Below are positions 35,566 to 42,423 of a stretch of 53,341 nt of DNA, in pieces. Position numbers and translations under genes: made by a program. Under the pieces are notes generated by a model that saw nothing but the letters and a program-made list of their open reading frames with translations, had not been told where the DNA came from and made no database searches. How positions within the stretch are numbered: position 1 is the stretch's first letter; the number at the start of each line of letters is the position of its first letter. This DNA comes from Bacteroidota bacterium (GTDB lineage Bacteria; Bacteroidota; Bacteroidia; Chitinophagales; Chitinophagaceae), in NCBI GenBank assembly GCA_947476825.1, contig CANJRV010000006.1, positions 1-53,341 of the forward strand, in the 5' to 3' direction.

Positions 35566-35858
35566 TTACAATTTTTGTATTTTTTCACACACAATATTTT
35601 GATGATATAAAAAGTATTGTGTCCACTTATTGATAATTGCCGAATAATATTTGTGGATGAAAAGATCGGCATCTTTTATCTCACTTGCTGTTAGCTTTTT
35701 TTATCTGTTACTTTTTTCCATTTCAAATAGACTTCTTTGTCATAGTATATTTCACATTTACTTTCCCGATCTGCTTTTTTAACGTGCATATGAATAGGTA
35801 AGTGTTCATGGCTATAGAAATAAAAAATAAATCCTAAATATTCATACAATTTTGGCAT
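35566..35858 (-). pseudogene. DUF4160-family gene with a frameshift in an A7 tract
   Basis: From ATG at 35858 the frame reads MPKLYEYLGFIFYFYSHEHL, PIHMHVKK, CEIYYDKEV, typical of DUF4160, then stops at 35691 after 55 codons. Shifting by -1 at an A7 run gives the expected C-terminal half (LTASEIKDADLFIHKYYSAI, INKWTQYFLYH), ending at 35566. One extra A would restore a 97-residue protein. Options are a true mutation, an assembly error in a homopolymer, or ribosomal/transcriptional slippage on the A run. The downstream DUF2442 partner is intact. Confidence 0.7.
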
Positions 35859-35876
35859 AACGGGTTTTAGACAAAG

Positions 35877-35922
35877 CTAATATTACAAAATCTAAATTCC
35901 AAAATTTAAATCCCAAATTCTT
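35877..35922. repeat. Short heptamer-type low-complexity stretch
   Basis: Repeats such as AAATCTAAATTCC and AAATCCCAAATTC lie between the DUF4160 start and the thioredoxin gene. They belong to the same low-complexity type as at 16854-17010. Confidence 0.55.
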
Positions 35923-35937
35923 TTTAGTTTCGGCACA

Positions 35938-36426
35938 CTACTCACTTCCCAACTCCTTCTCTATCATTTTATCAATAGCATTCAAGCTCATATTTATACC
36001 AATTATTTTACCATCTTTCAAAACTAATTTATTGGGAATAGATGTAATTTTATAATCTGTACAAGTCTTGCCATTAAAGCCATACACGTCATTAACCAAT
36101 ACAAAAGGCATTTTTAATTCTCTACATTTATTCACCCAATTATGATAATCTTTATCTAAAGAAACGGCATAAATTTCTAATCCTTTCGCATGGTATTTTT
36201 CATAGAGTTGAACCACTTCGGGCATGTGATGCACACAAGGGTAACACCATGCCGCCCAAAAATCGAGCACGATAATTTTAGCTTTTACATCACTCAGTGG
36301 TTTCCATTTACCCAAAGAATCAGGCAGTCGAATATCAATGATAGAATCGCCAATATTTAGTTGTGCGGAAGAAGTAAGGGAGAAACTCGTGCACAGCAGT
36401 AGGAGTATAAATATTTTTTTCATCAA
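35938..36426 (-). CDS. TlpA/ResA-like periplasmic thioredoxin-fold protein
   Basis: The 162-residue exported protein has a signal peptide (MMKKIFILLLLCTSFSLTSS) and a thioredoxin fold with active-site motif WAAWCYPCVHHMPE (CxxC at about 57-60) and the cis-Pro region KITSIPNKLVLKDG. TlpA-type proteins reduce disulfides or assist cytochrome c maturation outside the cytoplasm. Its ATG overlaps the stop of the di-haem peroxidase gene (ATGA overlap at 36423-36426), so it may service the haem-binding cysteines of that enzyme. Confidence 0.88.
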   Translation of the reverse strand: MMKKIFILLLLCTSFSLTSSAQLNIGDSIIDIRLPDSLGKWKPLSDVKAKIIVLDFWAAWCYPCVHHMPEVVQLYEKYHAKGLEIYAVSLDKDYHNWVNKCRELKMPFVLVNDVYGFNGKTCTDYKITSIPNKLVLKDGKIIGINMSLNAIDKMIEKELGSE

Positions 36427-37472
36427 GGCTTATCAAAATTTGGATTATGAATACAGGCTGTATCTGTAAGTGTTTCTAGAAATGCAACTAAATCTGTAAC
36501 ATCTTGTTCTGTCATTCGATTTTTTACTGCCGTTTTTAATTCTGGTGCTAAGTTTTTGGTATACTTAAAATTCTTATTGTAATGTTCTATGCATTGTTGC
36601 AAATTCGTGAAACGGCCATCATGCATGTAAGGCGCAGTGAATGCGATATTGCGCAAGGAGGGCGTTTTAAATTTGCCTTCATCTAAAGAATTTAAGGTGA
36701 TTAATGCGCGTCCTTTGTCTACAGGGATACTATCCAATCCTGTATTTCTGAATTCGAAATCGGTGAAGGTACTCCCGAACGAATGGCAATGGGTACAATC
36801 ACCTTTACTTGGATCGGTGTAGACCAACATGCCTCTATTTTCTGCATCGCTTAATGTTACTTCGTTCCTTCGCCATTTATCAAATTTAGAATCTGCCGAC
36901 AAAAGGGTTCTTTCAAATTGCGCAATGGCTTGCATGATATGTTTGCTAGAAACGATATCTGATCCAAATGCTTTTTTAAATAGAGTAGGATATTCTGGAT
37001 GATTCTGCAATTTAGAAATTACATTCTCTAAGGTCTCATGCAGTTCAATTTTATTGGTGATGGGTCCTACTACTTGTGATTCCAAATCTTTTGCGCCACC
37101 ATCCCAAAAGAAAGAAGTGGAATAGCCAATATTAAATAAAGGCATCGAATTTCTGGTGCCAGCAATATTGTCAATACCAACACTTAAGGCTTTGTTGCCA
37201 TCTATAAAATAATTGTTGAGTTGATGACAAGAACCGCAGTTCATGGTATTATTTGCGGAAAGAATATTATCGTAAAAAAGTTTTCTGCCTAGGGAAATAC
37301 CTTCTACTGTCATTGGATTGTCTGCTGGAATTTTCATCACAGGTAAACCAGGCGGAATATTTAAATTGTAATGGGTATGTCCATGCCCATCATTTGCTAC
37401 TAAGGATGGATCTACTTTACAAGCAAAAAAGGTACAAAGCAAAATAAGAAAACAAGTATATTTCATGTGCAT
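36423..37472 (-). CDS. Di-haem cytochrome c peroxidase/MauG-family lipoprotein
   Basis: The 349-residue exported protein has a lipoprotein leader (MKYTCFLILLCTFFAC, +1 Cys) and two haem c sites: NCGSCHQ near residue 81 and DCTHCHS near 226. Family segments are LGRKLFYDNILSANN, TRNSMPLFNIGYS and PSLRNIAFTAPYMHDGRF. It reduces H2O2 or oxidises a protein substrate in the periplasm. Two ATGs are possible (37472, or 37466 with MKYTC); the second gives the cleaner leader. The downstream thioredoxin gene overlaps by 4 bases. Confidence 0.9.
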   Translation of the reverse strand: MHMKYTCFLILLCTFFACKVDPSLVANDGHGHTHYNLNIPPGLPVMKIPADNPMTVEGISLGRKLFYDNILSANNTMNCGSCHQLNNYFIDGNKALSVGIDNIAGTRNSMPLFNIGYSTSFFWDGGAKDLESQVVGPITNKIELHETLENVISKLQNHPEYPTLFKKAFGSDIVSSKHIMQAIAQFERTLLSADSKFDKWRRNEVTLSDAENRGMLVYTDPSKGDCTHCHSFGSTFTDFEFRNTGLDSIPVDKGRALITLNSLDEGKFKTPSLRNIAFTAPYMHDGRFTNLQQCIEHYNKNFKYTKNLAPELKTAVKNRMTEQDVTDLVAFLETLTDTACIHNPNFDKP

Positions 37473-37529
37473 TTTATGTTTTTCAAAATTATGTTTTTTG
37501 TTTGAAATCAGCTACAAATAATTTAATAG

Positions 37530-37572
37530 TCGTAAGGCATAAGGCTTAAGGCATAAGGCATAATGGGTAAGT
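37530..37572. repeat. GTAAGGCATAAGGC low-complexity stretch
   Basis: GTCGTAAGGCATAAGGCTTA and following units are the reverse-complement form of the 14-mers arrayed at 17184-17323. They lie in the 234-base gap between the peroxidase and barrel genes, which otherwise shows nothing. Confidence 0.6.
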
Positions 37573-37706
37573 CAAAAGGGATAAGTACTTCTATTCGCAA
37601 TTAACCATGTACAATTTTCAATTACGCATTCATAATTAAGTATTTAAAAATTTATTCCTTTGCTCTGTACTTTTTTTTCCTACTTTTACGTTTTGTCGAA
37701 ACATAC

Positions 37707-38546
37707 ATGAGAATATTTTTTTTGTCGATAGTGCTTTTCGTTTCCTTTTCTGTGAAGGCACAAGTTTTTTATCGTAGATCTGAATTTGGATTAGCACTTG
37801 GTGCCGCTAATTATTATGGAGATCTCAATCAAAATTACAGTTTCAAAGGATTAGGTTATACTGGTGGTCTATTTTATCGTTATAATTTCACGCATTATAT
37901 TGCTTTGAAATTAGCCCTGAATACTGCCCATATTGGATTTGATGATAAAAATTCGAGCAATTATTTTCAGCAACAACGCAACCTGAATTTTCAAACCAAT
38001 ATTTACGAGGGAACTATTCAAACGGAATTCAGTTTCTTTCAATATACAATCAATGACTTTGAACATCGATTTTCTCCGTATGTCACTTTAGGAATGGGCG
38101 TTTTTAGGTATGACCCTTATACAACGCTTGAAAATAAACGTTATTATTTGCGACCTCTTGGTACTGAAGGACAAGGTTTAGCGCAATATAATAGTAGAAA
38201 ATACACCACAACTGCCGTTTCCTTTCCGATTGGCATGGGTATAAAGATATGGTTGTCCAAAGGCATGACTTTGAGTCTTGAAGCGGTTGACCGAGTGACT
38301 ACGACAGATTATTTAGATGATGTGAGCACAACGTACGTTGGGATTGACAAGTTCCAAAGTTCGGGCCCCAATCCTTATCCATCACCAGCCGAATTATTAC
38401 AAGATCGTTCCAGTGAAATCACCGCAACACCGATTGGCGTTGAAGGGCGACAAAGGGGCATTAGCAGTACCAAAGATCAATTTATGTTTTTCCAAGTAGG
38501 CTTTTCATTTAGATTGCCTACATACAAATGCCCGAAGGGTATTTAA
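37707..38546 (+). CDS. DUF6089-like outer-membrane beta-barrel protein
   Basis: The 279-residue protein has a signal peptide (MRIFFLSIVLFVSFSVKAQ) and the segment EFGLALGAANYYGDLNQNYS that I associate with DUF6089 outer-membrane proteins of Bacteroidota. Repeated aromatic-rich amphipathic strands (YRYNFTHYIALKLALNTAHI, YVTLGMGVFRYDPY) follow, and it ends FFQVGFSFRLPTYKCPKGI. Role unknown. Transcription is probably independent; thrS follows on the same strand after a repeat-filled gap. Confidence 0.85.
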   Translation: MRIFFLSIVLFVSFSVKAQVFYRRSEFGLALGAANYYGDLNQNYSFKGLGYTGGLFYRYNFTHYIALKLALNTAHIGFDDKNSSNYFQQQRNLNFQTNIYEGTIQTEFSFFQYTINDFEHRFSPYVTLGMGVFRYDPYTTLENKRYYLRPLGTEGQGLAQYNSRKYTTTAVSFPIGMGIKIWLSKGMTLSLEAVDRVTTTDYLDDVSTTYVGIDKFQSSGPNPYPSPAELLQDRSSEITATPIGVEGRQRGISSTKDQFMFFQVGFSFRLPTYKCPKGI

Positions 38547-38547
38547 A

Positions 38548-38605
38548 TTCCACAGTTTTAAAATTCCAAAGTTTTTAAATCCCAAATTCCAAAGGGGAAT
38601 TCTAA
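38548..38605. repeat. Short heptamer-type low-complexity stretch
   Basis: AAATTCCACAG, AAAATTCCAAAG and AAATCCCAAATTCC repeats begin directly after the barrel gene stop. Confidence 0.55.
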
Positions 38606-38637
38606 TTAGTTACTACTCATTACTAACTATTATTTTA

Positions 38638-38687
38638 TGCGAGGGGCATTACCAACTCGATTGAATATGTCGCTCTTTCAGGGCTTG
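38638..38687 (+). repeat. Interspersed 50-bp element, copy 2 (family R2)
   Basis: Fifty bases with the same ends (TGCGAGGGGC and TCAGGGCTTG) as the copy at 17092-17141, followed by TTTACTTACGACT-type repeats up to the thrS promoter. Confidence 0.6.
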
Positions 38688-38775
38688 ACTTTTTACTTAC
38701 GACTTTTTACTTTTTACTTATTACGACTACTCACTACTTTTTCTAAATACTCATTACTAAATACTAACTACTTCT

Positions 38776-38783
38776 TATATTCG
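38776..38783 (+). promoter_or_regulatory. -7-like element of thrS, near-leaderless
   Basis: TATATTCG (one difference from TAnnTTTG) ends 6 bases before the thrS ATG at 38790. This leaves no room for the structured leader that controls thrS in E. coli or B. subtilis. Confidence 0.4.
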
Positions 38784-38789
38784 CACCCT

Positions 38790-40718
38790 ATGATAAATAT
38801 TACATTACCTGATGGCAGCATTCGCTCGTATGAAGCTGGTATTTCAGGATTAGACATTGCCAAATCTATCAGTGAAGGATTGGCACGAAAGGTACTGGTA
38901 GCAGAAGTGAATGGGCAAGTTTGGGATCTTGCTCGACCTATTCAAGAGGATTCTACGTTTAAATTATTAACTTGGGATGATGCCGCTGGAAAAAACACGT
39001 TTTGGCATTCCTCTGCCCACCTGATGGCAGAAGCTGTTGAAGCCATTTATCCGGGTGTAAAATTCTGGGTTGGACCTGCATTAGATCAAGGATTTTATTA
39101 TGATATTGACATGAATGGTCAAACCATTTCTGAAGATGATCTTGCGAAAATAGAATCCAAAATGAATGAGTTGGCAAAGCAAGATAATCGTTATGAAAGA
39201 AGTGAAATTACGAAGCAAGATGCCATTTCTTATTTTACAGAAAAACAAGATGAATATAAATTGGACTTGTTGAGTAATTTAGAAGATGGACAAATTACTT
39301 TTTACAAACAAGGCGAATTCACCGACTTATGCCGCGGACCGCATATCCCAAGCACTGGGCATATCAAATCCATAAAACTAACTTCTGTGGCTGGTGCGTA
39401 TTGGAAAGGCAATGAAAAAAATAAGCAATTAACTCGTTTGTATGGAGTCACTTTTCCAAACAATAAATTGCTAGAAGAATATATTGCGATGGTGGAAGAA
39501 GCGAAGAAAAGAGACCATCGCAAAATAGGTAAAGACATGGGCATATTCTGCTTTGATGATGATGTCGGTCAAGGTTTACCATTGTGGATGCCTAATGGAA
39601 CAATCATTATTGAAGAATTAGAAAAACTAGCGAAAGAAACTGAGGAGTTTCAAGGGTATAAAAGAGTAGTGACGCCGCATATAGCGAAAGAAAGTATGTA
39701 TATCAAAAGCGGTCATTTACCTTATTATGAAGATAGTATGTTTCCGCCAATGGAAATGGATGGAACTAAATATTATTTGAAGGCGATGAATTGTCCGCAT
39801 CATCATAAAATATTTGATGCAGAACCACGAAGCTATAAAGAATTGCCATTGCGTTTGGCTGAGTATGGCACATGTTATCGTTACGAACAAAGTGGAGAAT
39901 TATTTGGTTTGATGCGTGTTCGTTGTTTGCATATGAACGATGCCCATATCTATTGTACACATGAACAATTCGCGAATGAATTCCGTGCGGTGAATGATAT
40001 GTATGTGAAGTACTTCAATATTTTTGGCGTGGATAAATATGTCATGCGTTTGTCTTTACATGATCCTGCTAAGCTTGGACAAAAGTATATCAATGAACCT
40101 GAGTTGTGGCAACAGACCGAAACCATGGTTCGTAATGTACTCATTGAAAGTAAAATTCCTTTCATAGAAGTACAAGATGAAGCTGCTTTTTATGGGCCTA
40201 AAATTGATGTTCAAATTTGGAGCGCAATAGGTCGCGAATTTACTTTAGCAACCAATCAAGTAGATTTTGCACAAGGTCGTCGATTTAATTTGAGTTATAC
40301 AAGTAGTGAAAACAAACCAGAAATTCCATTGATTATTCATCGTGCGCCACTTGGTACACATGAAAGATTTATTGGATTTTTATTAGAACATTATGCTGGT
40401 AAATTCCCTTTATGGATTTCACCTTTGCAAGTAAAATTATTGCCGATTAGCGATAAGTTCATGGAGTATTGTTTGGGTATTCAAAAGCAATTAAGAGCCA
40501 ATGGTATTCGTGTGGAGATTGATGATAGAAGCGAAAAAATAGGTAAGAAAATTAGAGATACAGAATTATCTAGAGTGCCTTATATGTTTGTGATTGGTGA
40601 GAAAGAAATGAATGAAAATATGGTTGCATTGCGCATACAAGGCAAGGGTGATCAAGGTTCATTTACTATCGCAGATATTATTGCGCGCATGAAGCAAGAA
40701 ATTGCGGATAGAGTATAA
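38790..40718 (+). CDS. thrS: Threonine--tRNA ligase
   Basis: The 642-residue class II synthetase has domains in order: TGS (MINITLPDGSIRSYEAGISG), the second editing domain (FWHSSAHLMAEAVEAIYPG ... DLCRGPHI), a catalytic core with MNCPHHHKIF, MRVRCLHMNDAHIY and HRAPLGTHERFIGF (zinc-ligand Cys and two His), and an anticodon-binding domain (LWISPLQVKLLPIS, IRVEIDDRSEKIGKKIR). The frame is open upstream to 38637, but that stretch is repeat DNA, so ATG 38790 is the true start. Length is typical. A strong terminator follows. Confidence 0.98.
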   Translation: MINITLPDGSIRSYEAGISGLDIAKSISEGLARKVLVAEVNGQVWDLARPIQEDSTFKLLTWDDAAGKNTFWHSSAHLMAEAVEAIYPGVKFWVGPALDQGFYYDIDMNGQTISEDDLAKIESKMNELAKQDNRYERSEITKQDAISYFTEKQDEYKLDLLSNLEDGQITFYKQGEFTDLCRGPHIPSTGHIKSIKLTSVAGAYWKGNEKNKQLTRLYGVTFPNNKLLEEYIAMVEEAKKRDHRKIGKDMGIFCFDDDVGQGLPLWMPNGTIIIEELEKLAKETEEFQGYKRVVTPHIAKESMYIKSGHLPYYEDSMFPPMEMDGTKYYLKAMNCPHHHKIFDAEPRSYKELPLRLAEYGTCYRYEQSGELFGLMRVRCLHMNDAHIYCTHEQFANEFRAVNDMYVKYFNIFGVDKYVMRLSLHDPAKLGQKYINEPELWQQTETMVRNVLIESKIPFIEVQDEAAFYGPKIDVQIWSAIGREFTLATNQVDFAQGRRFNLSYTSSENKPEIPLIIHRAPLGTHERFIGFLLEHYAGKFPLWISPLQVKLLPISDKFMEYCLGIQKQLRANGIRVEIDDRSEKIGKKIRDTELSRVPYMFVIGEKEMNENMVALRIQGKGDQGSFTIADIIARMKQEIADRV

Positions 40719-40741
40719 AATTAATTATAGAAATAAAATTC

Positions 40742-40770
40742 AAGGTTGGCAAATTTGTCAACCTTTTTTT
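40742..40770 (+). terminator. Rho-independent terminator of thrS
   Basis: AAGGTTG (40742-40748) pairs with CAACCTT (40759-40765), the loop can pair further (GCAAATTTGT), and the stem runs into seven Ts. It lies 23 bases after the thrS stop. Confidence 0.85.
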
Positions 40771-40795
40771 ATTGTGTAGAAGGAATTTCTAGGAA

Positions 40796-40853
40796 GCAGA
40801 TTGAAAATCTGCCATTATCTATACTTCGACATGAATTTCGGAACCTGTTGAAG
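40796..40853. repeat. Palindromic interspersed element, degraded copy (family R3)
   Basis: The 58 bases match 42344-42401 at about 50 of 58 positions in the same orientation, sharing AATCTGCCATTATCTATACT. The palindromic arms are mutated in this copy. R3 shares the GATTGCAAATC core with R4. Confidence 0.75.
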
Positions 40854-40909
40854 AACTACATGATTTCGGTTGGTGGGACACCAATCGATAGGGTGAATAT
40901 AAGTAAACA

Positions 40910-40935
40910 AAAATGCCCCAATGAAGGGGCATTTT
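40910..40935. terminator. Strong hairpin, possible bidirectional terminator
   Basis: AAAATGCCCC (40910-40919) and GGGGCATTTT (40926-40935) form a perfect 10-bp stem with a 6-base loop, and T/A runs lie on both sides. No gene is adjacent to explain it, except the 21-bp array and R3 element in the same gap. Confidence 0.6.
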
Positions 40936-41041
40936 ATCTTGTAGGGTATTTCTATTCTGTTAGCATTTGGCATTTCACTTATTGTAGACCTGCTTTGCAC
41001 TGAATGGAAGACAACTTGTATTTGTACTTTAGCTTGTTTAG

Positions 41042-41398
41042 TTGCTCTGGAAGCTCGATTTTTTGCTCCGGGTGCTCGTATCGTTATTGCAAAGTTAAGA
41101 AGTCTTTTACAGGATGCTCGTAGCGTTATTACAAAGTTAAGAAGTCTTTTGCAGGATGCTCGAGGCGTTATTGCAAAGTTAAGAAGTCTTTTGCCGGATG
41201 CTCCATTTCCTTTTACGGATGCGAGATGCGTTATTACAAAGTTAAGAAGTCTTTTGTCGGATGCTCCATTTCCTTTTACGGATGCGAGATGCGTTATTAC
41301 AAAGTTAAGAAGTCTTTTGTCGGATGCTCCAAGTCTTTTTCAGGATGCTCCATTTCTTTTTGTGGATGTAAGATTTCTATTAACGGATGCAAGATGCA
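41042..41398. repeat. 21-bp tandem array, 17 units
   Basis: Seventeen contiguous 21-mers follow two alternating types: TTATTACAAAGTTAAGAAGTC-like units and TTTTGTCGGATGCTCCATTTC-like units. A 63-base block (three units) is repeated exactly at 41189-41251 and 41252-41314, apart from single differences. Because 21 is divisible by 3, several frames stay open on both strands (for example DARCVITKLRSLLSDAPFPF on +), but none has a convincing start or ribosome-binding site. The array fills most of the gap from 40719 to 41439. Confidence 0.9.
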
Positions 41399-41439
41399 CT
41401 GTACTGGCTAAATGATTTCTGCATTAGCTAACGGAATTC

Positions 41440-42171
41440 TTATGCTTTCGGCTTCGTAAACCTAATCTTGCTGATTTGTTTATACTCAGGGGCGGTAGTA
41501 CCATATATTGACTTTACATAGTCTTTAACAGCGGCGGTTATATCATATAAACCGGTTTTGTCTTTATACAATGTTTTATCTCTTGCTATGCGTGCATTGG
41601 ATACTGCGGTGTAAGCGTTAGATACATTTGTATTGGCGGTTTTGAGAGCGGCTAATTGGGTCGTAAGAGTTGCAATTTTTAGATCTACTTCATTGGGGGC
41701 ATAATTGGCTTCGGGTGTTTTGAGTAGTTCTATTATTTTAGTGAAATGTTCTATGAGTTGGTCGAAAGATTGTTGAGATGAGCTGATGGTTTTTGGAGCG
41801 GGCGTGTTAGGGTCGGTAGATTCTTGTACTGCTTTTGCTCTTTTGCCTTGTATTTTTCTGTTGATGGCTTTGGCATCTTTTATCATTTCGGTGGTGGCGT
41901 CGGTGGCGGAGAATGCGTTTACTAAACGGGTAGTGAGTGGGCGAAGTGGTTCGAATAATAGTGCTCGTGCATTGGTAGCATTATTGTATGCTACAGACTT
42001 GGAGGTAACGTTGAGGATGTCGGCTTTGGCAGTGGTGAAGAGCGTGTTGAGTGAGAGTAACTTGATGGGCACTTTGGTGGGGTTGTAGGTGGCTCCATAA
42101 CCTGTGATGAACGAAATAAAATCTTCAAAGTTTGCTACGTTTTTGGCGTGGCCGGTTTCTGTGTTTTGCAT
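41440..42171 (-). CDS. Hypothetical helical protein (243 aa)
   Basis: ATG at 42171 (MQNTETGHAKNVANFEDFIS) is preferred over the longer frame to 42363, whose first 64 codons run through intergenic DNA. The product has no signal peptide, is Ala/Thr/Lys-rich and mostly helical (KIATLTTQLAALKTANTNVS, TTEMIKDAKAINRKIQGKRA), and ends KQISKIRFTKPKA. I recognise no named family. It is alone, with the 21-bp array 41 bases beyond its 3' end. Confidence 0.7.
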   Translation of the reverse strand: MQNTETGHAKNVANFEDFISFITGYGATYNPTKVPIKLLSLNTLFTTAKADILNVTSKSVAYNNATNARALLFEPLRPLTTRLVNAFSATDATTEMIKDAKAINRKIQGKRAKAVQESTDPNTPAPKTISSSQQSFDQLIEHFTKIIELLKTPEANYAPNEVDLKIATLTTQLAALKTANTNVSNAYTAVSNARIARDKTLYKDKTGLYDITAAVKDYVKSIYGTTAPEYKQISKIRFTKPKA

Positions 42172-42315
42172 AATATACTTGTTTTTAAAAGTGAATAGGA
42201 AAAATAAAAAGCTTTTTTGAAAAAAACAAATTTGGGGGAGGAGAAAATTAAAAGTGTGCACGGTAGGTGTAATTGTGTTGTTTGAGATGTGAGCGCAGCG
42301 CATCTCGAATTGTAG

Positions 42316-42401
42316 ATAAAAAGCGATTTTTAATCGCATACAAGCAGATTGCAAATCTGCCATTATCTATACTTCGACATGCCCTGCGGAATATGTCGAA
42401 G
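42316..42401. repeat. Palindromic interspersed element, intact copy (family R3)
   Basis: The R3 core (42344-42401) has GCAGATT-GCA-AATCTGC and CTTCGACAT...ATATGTCGAAG palindromes. Just upstream AAGCGATTTTTAATCGC forms another. The CTTCGACAT hairpin lies about 20 bases beyond the stop of the propeller gene at 42424 and may help end operon B. Nothing else is visible between 42172 and 42423. Confidence 0.75.
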
Positions 42402-42423
42402 AGTGCGATTACTTTTTTTATGC

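Noticed and set aside
35562-35672. N-terminal extension of the DUF2442 gene
   Set aside because: It is the out-of-frame shadow of the DUF4160 C-terminal half.
38637-38789. N-terminal extension of thrS
   Set aside because: It translates the R2 repeat and low-complexity DNA; MINITLPDG at 38790 is the conserved start.
41149-41415. 88-codon and 61-codon + strand frames in the 21-bp array
   Set aside because: They stay open because the unit is a multiple of three; two frames are equally open and neither has a convincing start.
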